Shown: positions 59,501 to 64,000 of the stretch, in pieces
Position numbering within the stretch: position 1 is the first letter of the stretch
Layout: each line of letters opens with the position of its first letter
NCBI GenBank assembly: GCA_942486035.1
Contig: CALNXK010000002.1
Span: 7,017,501-7,081,500, forward strand
Length of the DNA stretch: 64,000 bases
Direction: 5' to 3'
Source of the DNA: Porites lobata
Taxonomy: Eukaryota > Cnidaria > Anthozoa > Scleractinia > Poritidae
Notes under the pieces: generated by a model
Seen by the model: only the letters and a program-made list of their open reading frames with translations
Told to the model about the DNA's origin: nothing
Database searches by the model: none
Program-made: the position numbers and the translations under genes

Positions 59501-62094
59501 ATATACTACGGGCAAGTGATTAAATCTCGGGCAGAGCCTCCCAACATAAAATTTTGTTGAATACCCCCTCCCCCTAAGATTTTACATGTTTGCTCACCAT
59601 TTTTTACAGCTTTGGCATATTCTAAAATCATCTTAACTCTTGAATGAAGCATCTTGATGGCATTGTACTGGGCAAGAAGATGCTCAGAAACTGTGAAAAG
59701 ATATGAACAATGTCGGACAGAAAAATGAAGGTTTAGTTTATGTCTGTAGTGTTATCACTGTGGCTGTATTGATCAGCTCCAGTCACCCATAATATTACTA
59801 TTTGCAGCCCTATGCTGTACTCAAAAGTCTGTGACATTTACTTGCTAGAGCTTATTTTTTATTTAGGGGCTTTTTTGCAGTGGATAACACATAGTCTTGA
59901 CTCTCTTTACTGCCCACTTAAGGCCAGTTGGTTTAGTTCTACATTCCCTGAAGAATATCCACGTCCGCTTACAAAAGGTACCTGCTTACAGCATTTTAAC
60001 AATGTATGCAGTGAACTGAAGAAGTGCATGGTTCCAGAAGACCCTGATTATTTTGTGTTATCCCAATGATGGTCCATGGAAATGCAGTGAGAATGTGGTC
60101 CCACAATCGAGAATATTTTTTGAAAGAAAGCGAAATCTAACACGAGAAAGCTCAGAGAAAATTCTGAGCTCCATGTGGGAATCAAACTCATGACACTACA
60201 ACTTATCATTAATAACCTCAGAGCTACTACAGACTCCAAGGTGAACAGGGTTGAAATTTAATCAAAATAAGACCAGCCACAGAGAACTGTTTTGATACAC
60301 CACTACAAAAATTAATAAAAAATTATTATATACAACCTGTTGAAGTATCAACTGTCCCTGTATTGGATAACCTTGCCACATGATCTACTCCAATTCTTTC
60401 AGCTTCTTCTGTAGCTAATGTGTAGTGAGTTTGCACAAACAACATACGTGCCTGAAGATTTAATAAAGAAACTACATTAGAATGGTATGCTGTACATTTA
60501 AGAGAAATAGCTTGTCACCTCTGAAAATAGCTGTTAAATAGCATTTATTATAATGTTTGCATTTGACACAAGCCCCTTATGTTTGCACTGACACTCATAC
60601 TGAATTAATTAAGCTCAGTGTTATACATTACAATAACTGAGCGAATCCTCAGGCGCTGATTGGTCAAGAGCTATGGTCTATGAGAATAAAGACCATGGAC
60701 ATGATATAACATGTCACACAGCACCGGTTGTTTTGTTCTTGGTTTTTCGTAAAAATAAATGTCAGTGTAAAAAACAAATCGACCACAATTTTCCATGGTC
60801 TACACTCTTATAGACCATAGAAATGATGCCATAAAAATTAATGTTCAAGACTTTGCAGTGAAACCTCTCGCCTGCGGCTCATGGTTCCACTTGAGTTTTG
60901 ACCATTTTATGACGTCATTTCTATAGTCTATAAAAGTGTAGACCATGGAAAATTGTGGTCGATTTGTTAACCCTTTAAGCCCCGGTATCTACATACAAAT
61001 TCTGCAAACTGACCTCCATACATTTCCATAAAGAATTAGTTGAGAGAATTTGATGATAGATCAAGGTATTTTCTCTTTGGTGATCATTTTATTAATTCTC
61101 ATGACGTATCTCTTGATAGTGTATGGATATTGTTAGGAGAAAATTGATCTTGGTCCCTATTGGGACTAAAGGGTTAAATAGTAACTACTTACTGCTCCAT
61201 CAACAATGTCTATCACAGATTCAAACAAACTGATTGGTAACTGAAACAAAATTGTTGAAATTACAACCAAGTTAAAAAGATGTCTACTCATTTGCTCAAC
61301 GTGTCAAAAAGCAGGAAGTATTGTTCTCACTTTAAAATAATAAAAAAATTCCAGTTTAAGGTGGCAACCAAATTAAAACAAAATCATCAAACCATATTTT
61401 TTATAGTGTACCAAAACATTACTCCAACATGCGACTTGTTTTAAATTCTTTGTAACTAAAATAACATCAAATAAGTGATCTCAGTGGAGTAAAAGCAAAA
61501 ATTGATGAGTACAACGTAGTATATGTTAAACAACAAAAACAATAATCAGAACTTACATCATTTGTCTTTGCAAGTGGATTAAGTTTCAGAAACAATGGAC
61601 TTTCATTTATCTCACACATCTGAAGAAAAATGACATTTCACAAAGTTTGAGAAAGTAGAAACATAACAACTTCAAAAGATCAACAGTCAATCATCTTCAC
61701 AAAACTAGACTGCAACACAGACGAAACCAAACTTTTGGTTAAGTTTGTCTGTGGGCGAGCACAGAAATCCCTGTTCTTGGCCACCAGCTGAGTACCAGGA
61801 TTTGACGAGTACACACACACCATGGTTAGCCTGTCAAAAAGGCATTATTCGATTGGCCAATCAAGTTGAAGGAAATTCGGAATACACTTTTAGTAATTCA
61901 ATGAAACCTTTAGGGGCCCAGAACAAAGAACTTACCACTGCTAAGCACATAGTATAATTATGTGCCAGCGTTAGATTACATTATGTCTGTGACAGAAGCT
62001 ACACAAAACAAACCTGTTTGTGTACTTTGATGTCATTTTCAGTGGGTTCAGACCCTGTCGTATACCAACCAAGGAAATCCAGATTCTTAAACAC
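56443..62094 (-). CDS. COPS6: COPS6, COP9 signalosome subunit 6 (3' part, 8 exons; 5' end beyond the window)
   Basis: CSN6 is the non-catalytic MPN subunit paired with CSN5 in the COP9 signalosome, which removes NEDD8 from cullins. Exons: 62014-62094, 61557-61619, 61193-61240, 60337-60451, 59598-59690, 58435-58535, 57752-57820 and 56443-56511. All have GT-AG borders and compatible phases, giving 212 residues plus stop. This equals the human protein from about residue 114 to its end (327). Conserved: NLDFLGWYTTG, ESPLFLKLNP, LFESVIDIVDG, THYTLATEEAERIGVDHVAR, AIKMLHSRVKMILEY, CNDVMLMCYLSTITKG and INKFNVVYDRGMGRRMRG. The first half of the MPN domain must lie past 64,000; I searched 62,095-64,000 and found no matching exon. 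Introns carry LINE, SINE-like and MITE sequences. Confidence 0.93.
56878..57066. repeat. relic of the TTAA MITE at 37,903
   Basis: Shares CAGAAGTAGTGAGGAGAAGT and GAAATTTGATGCTGATCACT with 37,903-38,105; ends lost. In COPS6 last intron. Confidence 0.65.
57504..57578. mobile_element. 75-bp foldback MITE
   Basis: TAGTCTCCATCGCAGCCG to complement; near-identical CGTCTC flanks. Confidence 0.65.
57752..57820 (-). CDS. COPS6: COPS6 exon (QCNDVMLMCYLSTITKG)
   Basis: 69 nt; acceptor TCTTTTCCAG, donor GAG|GTATGT. Confidence 0.92.
58435..58535 (-). CDS. COPS6: COPS6 exon (EVPCNHEIMRDTLSLIQRLP)
   Basis: 101 nt; acceptor TAATTAATCCAG, donor AAT|GTAAGT. Ends EDFYN. Confidence 0.9.
59180..59410 (+). pseudogene. 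LINE ORF2 C-terminal fragment
   Basis: Reads RAGHIAWLSDNHWTIRPTEW and TPRNWTRKQGHP, followed by a (GATGATGAT) tail. This is typical of the 3' end of LINEs whose ORF2 ends in a GHIARM...RGRPRTRW motif. In a COPS6 intron. Confidence 0.6.
59598..59690 (-). CDS. COPS6: COPS6 exon (NAIKMLHSRVKMILEYAK)
   Basis: 93 nt; acceptor CTTTTCACAG, donor AAATG|GTGAGC. Confidence 0.92.
60040..60246 (-). repeat. tRNA-derived SINE-like sequence
   Basis: On the minus strand an A-box-like TAGCTCTGAGG (60,216-60,226) and a B-box-like GAGTTTGATTCCC (about 60,177-60,190) are spaced as in Pol III promoters. A near-identical copy lies in the 48.2-kb duplicate (48,290-48,490). Its independent mobility cannot be shown from this pair. 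Confidence 0.35.
60337..60451 (-). CDS. COPS6: COPS6 exon (YTLATEEAERIGVDHVAR)
   Basis: 115 nt; acceptor AAATCTTCAG, donor AACAG|GTTGTA. Parent of the disrupted copy near 48.6-48.9 kb. Confidence 0.92.
60772..60966. mobile_element. palindromic MITE
   Basis: AACAAATCGACCACAATTTT and GGTCTACACTCTTATAGACC pair with their complement at 60,900-60,966. Abuts the next element. Confidence 0.65.
60971..61173. mobile_element. TTAA-flanked MITE
   Basis: The ends CCCTTTAAGCCCC and complement GGGACTAAAGGG, with TTAA at 60,967-60,970 and 61,174-61,177. It ends 19 bp from a COPS6 exon. Confidence 0.7.
61193..61240 (-). CDS. COPS6: COPS6 exon (LPISLFESVIDIVDGA)
   Basis: 48 nt; acceptor TTTTGTTTCAG, donor GCA|GTAAGT. 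Confidence 0.88.
61557..61619 (-). CDS. COPS6: COPS6 exon (CEINESPLFLKLNP)
   Basis: 63 nt; acceptor TTTTTCTTCAG, donor GAT|GTAAGT. Confidence 0.9.
62014..62094 (-). CDS. COPS6: COPS6 exon (VFKNLDFLGWYTTG)
   Basis: 81 nt, phase 0 both sides; acceptor ATAGTTCATCAG, donor CAG|GTTTGT. MPN-domain segment; ends DIKVHKQ. Confidence 0.9.
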
Positions 62095-62300
62095 CTGATG
62101 AACTATAAATTAAAATAATAATAATAAAAAAAACAAATAAGTAACACCCATTTAATTTAAACCTATTCGCTCTTCAACTGCCCACAATTGCCTGTGTGGA
62201 TCAACATTCCTTGTGCCGCTTCTGACATCACAAGCAATAACAATGCAGTGACAATTCGATCACTCACTCAAGAGTTTAGTTATTTAAAGGGATAAAATAT

Positions 62301-62331
62301 TTAAGCAATAGAAAACGTTTTCCGTGTTTGT

Positions 62332-62369
<38 letters not shown>

Positions 62370-62442
62370 AAGACAGTTATGCAAACCCAAGACGAAGTCG
62401 AGGGTTTGCATAACTGTCGAGAATTCTCCCAATGCCTGGAGC

Positions 62443-62474
<32 letters not shown>

Positions 62475-62498
62475 CGTTTTCTATTGCTTTTATAAAAT
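62301..62498. mobile_element. hairpin MITE
   Basis: Arms of about 75 bp: AGCAATAGAAAACGTTTTCC through ATAACTGTC and the complement. Loop GACGAAGTCGAGGG as in 3498-3634. Confidence 0.75.
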
Positions 62499-63744
62499 AA
62501 ATTTCCCAAGAAAAAACGCAAAACTCTTTGTATGGCACTGATTAAAATGGAAATTCTTACCAGTCGCAAAGTCTTGTCCACGAAGTCTTGCACGCGTAAT
62601 CAGTTCTTGTTTTGCAAAAAGATGCTTTCCAAAATACGGACTTTTCTCGCTTAAAATGTCAGCTAAAGCGAAAAAAGATTGACATACTTTCTTCGCAACG
62701 ATTTTCCAAGTTTCAGCTGACGAAGGAATGGGTAAATAAAGTAAACTTGTCGAGTTTTGAACATGAAAACTTTTTCAAATTTATGCTTGCGTGATTGGCG
62801 CGGGAAAAGCAAAACATCTTGATGCCACAACCATGTTTACATACTCTCATGCAAACACTTCTCTCAGCCAATCAGAGCGCACGTACCATCTTAGTTATTT
62901 TATAAGAAAATTTGGATTTATCAGCTAAGTTGATTAGGTAAATAGATTAAAAAACGTGTTTTGGGTTCCACTATTAGGAACATTGGGAGGCATGTTATTA
63001 TAGTTTAATTTATTGAACATCACCAAAAATTGCAGTTGCACCTAACAACCAGGTACAAGCTTATTTTTCAGTTTGTTACCTTGACAAAATCTTGTTTAAA
63101 AGTTTGCCCTGCATCTTATAACTGAATTCACAGAATAACTAAAACAAATATGGCCTTTTGTTGGCAAATCAAAGAGTTGTGGTTTGTGAGTGGTTCATTT
63201 TCTTAAAATGGCAGAGGTTCACTTATGGCAGGATCATGGCAACAAGAAGAAAAAAATTCAATTACTTGGAAAAAGACAACTACAGCTTTCCTTATTGACT
63301 TGGTGGAAAGAAAAACAAGTGAATCCATCCATAGGCAATAATTATTTTGAGTTACCTAGCATGGATAGCTTGGGGAACTTTGTTGCCCCTTTCATTTCAA
63401 TCAAAATAAAACCTTTTCATACTTATTTAAAAATTTAAACCAAGTAAGAGCTCTTGCTACAAAAATATGCAATGTTTTCAGAGCAAAAGAGGGAAGAATA
63501 CAAATCCATGTCAACAAAATAGGCCAAAGGAGATTCTGCCCTAAATTCACTTGACAAGTGGCTAGATTTCTTTGCTTGACTCTCTTCACACGTTTAGGGA
63601 AAGTACCACAAACAAAGTTTCCATTTTGGATTATAAACTTTGTTCCTGTTATCTCAACAAGTCTTCTTTCTTTACCAACATTCTGTTAATTTCTCTCGTT
63701 TTGAAACATTACTCTCTCTTTGTTGGTGAGGAGAGGGCCACCAT
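62499..63744. other. COPS6 intron sequence, no exon found
   Basis: Searched on the minus strand for the upstream MPN exons (EYYYTKEEQ-like) without success. Short ORFs lack support. Confidence 0.45.
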
Positions 63745-63925
63745 ATCTGCTATCAACAGAAGACAGATAGCCTGGCTTAGTCATACCCTATGACATGGTG
63801 ATCCTGTCCGATGAGTTATTGAGGGAAGAATAATAGGAAAGAGACCACCTGAAAGACCTCAAGTGGGAATGCTGGATAGAGTAAAGGACGGCAGCCCTTA
63901 CGGACCTGCCTGTGTGCAGAACACA
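63745..63925 (+). pseudogene. LINE ORF2 C-terminal fragment
   Basis: RRQIAWLSHTL, then after stops VIEGRIIGKRPPERPQVGML and DRVKDGSPYG, a typical LINE ORF2 terminus. Frameshifted. Confidence 0.65.
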
Positions 63926-64000
63926 CACACCCTGTCTTTAATATTGCATTAATTTCCTTTATTCAAAAGTCATTTTCCACTAAATTTGCATTAAAATGAT

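Overview
The window reads as a nuclear scaffold of an anthozoan cnidarian, most likely a stony coral. It is AT-rich, has spliced genes with short exons and GT-AG introns, and carries a dense load of short inverted-repeat transposons, truncated LINEs, a Penelope-type endonuclease relic and microsatellites. Family assignments come from reading conserved motifs; no database search was run.

Layout. 1-4.6 kb holds only nested inverted-repeat transposons. At 4.7-5.8 kb (minus) lies an intronless GT31 beta-1,3-galactosyltransferase-like gene. 5.8-12.7 kb holds repeats, MITEs and a LINE 3' end. From 12.7 to 40.3 kb (minus) runs a complete INTS4 gene (Integrator subunit 4), rebuilt here as 11 exons encoding 990 residues, including a 39-nt microexon. 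Its 12.7-kb second intron hosts a 6.3-kb hAT-type transposon (25,286-31,578) that encodes a transposase and an OTU-fold protease. The same intron also hosts, on the opposite strand, a two-coding-exon gene for a secreted peptide with ten cysteines (32,700-33,224).

41.8-43.1 kb is a transposon-like element with remnants of a SAP motif and a homeodomain-like helix. 44.9-45.8 kb (plus) is a TATA-driven intronless gene for a secreted, probably GPI-anchored cysteine-rich protein of unknown family. At 48.2-48.9 kb lies a duplicated COPS6 exon broken by a MITE. 49.3-50.7 kb is an intronless BTB-BACK-PHR gene with one frameshift. 54.7-55.0 kb is a Penelope GIY-YIG relic. From 56.4 to 62.1 kb and beyond the right edge (minus) lie the last eight exons of COPS6 (COP9 signalosome subunit 6).

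The two housekeeping genes (INTS4, RNA processing; COPS6, cullin deneddylation) are not functionally linked to each other or to the secreted proteins. The most novel material is the ten-cysteine peptide gene, the orphan secreted protein, the hAT+OTU element with a 5-bp target duplication, and a cohort of hAT-like elements sharing that short duplication length.
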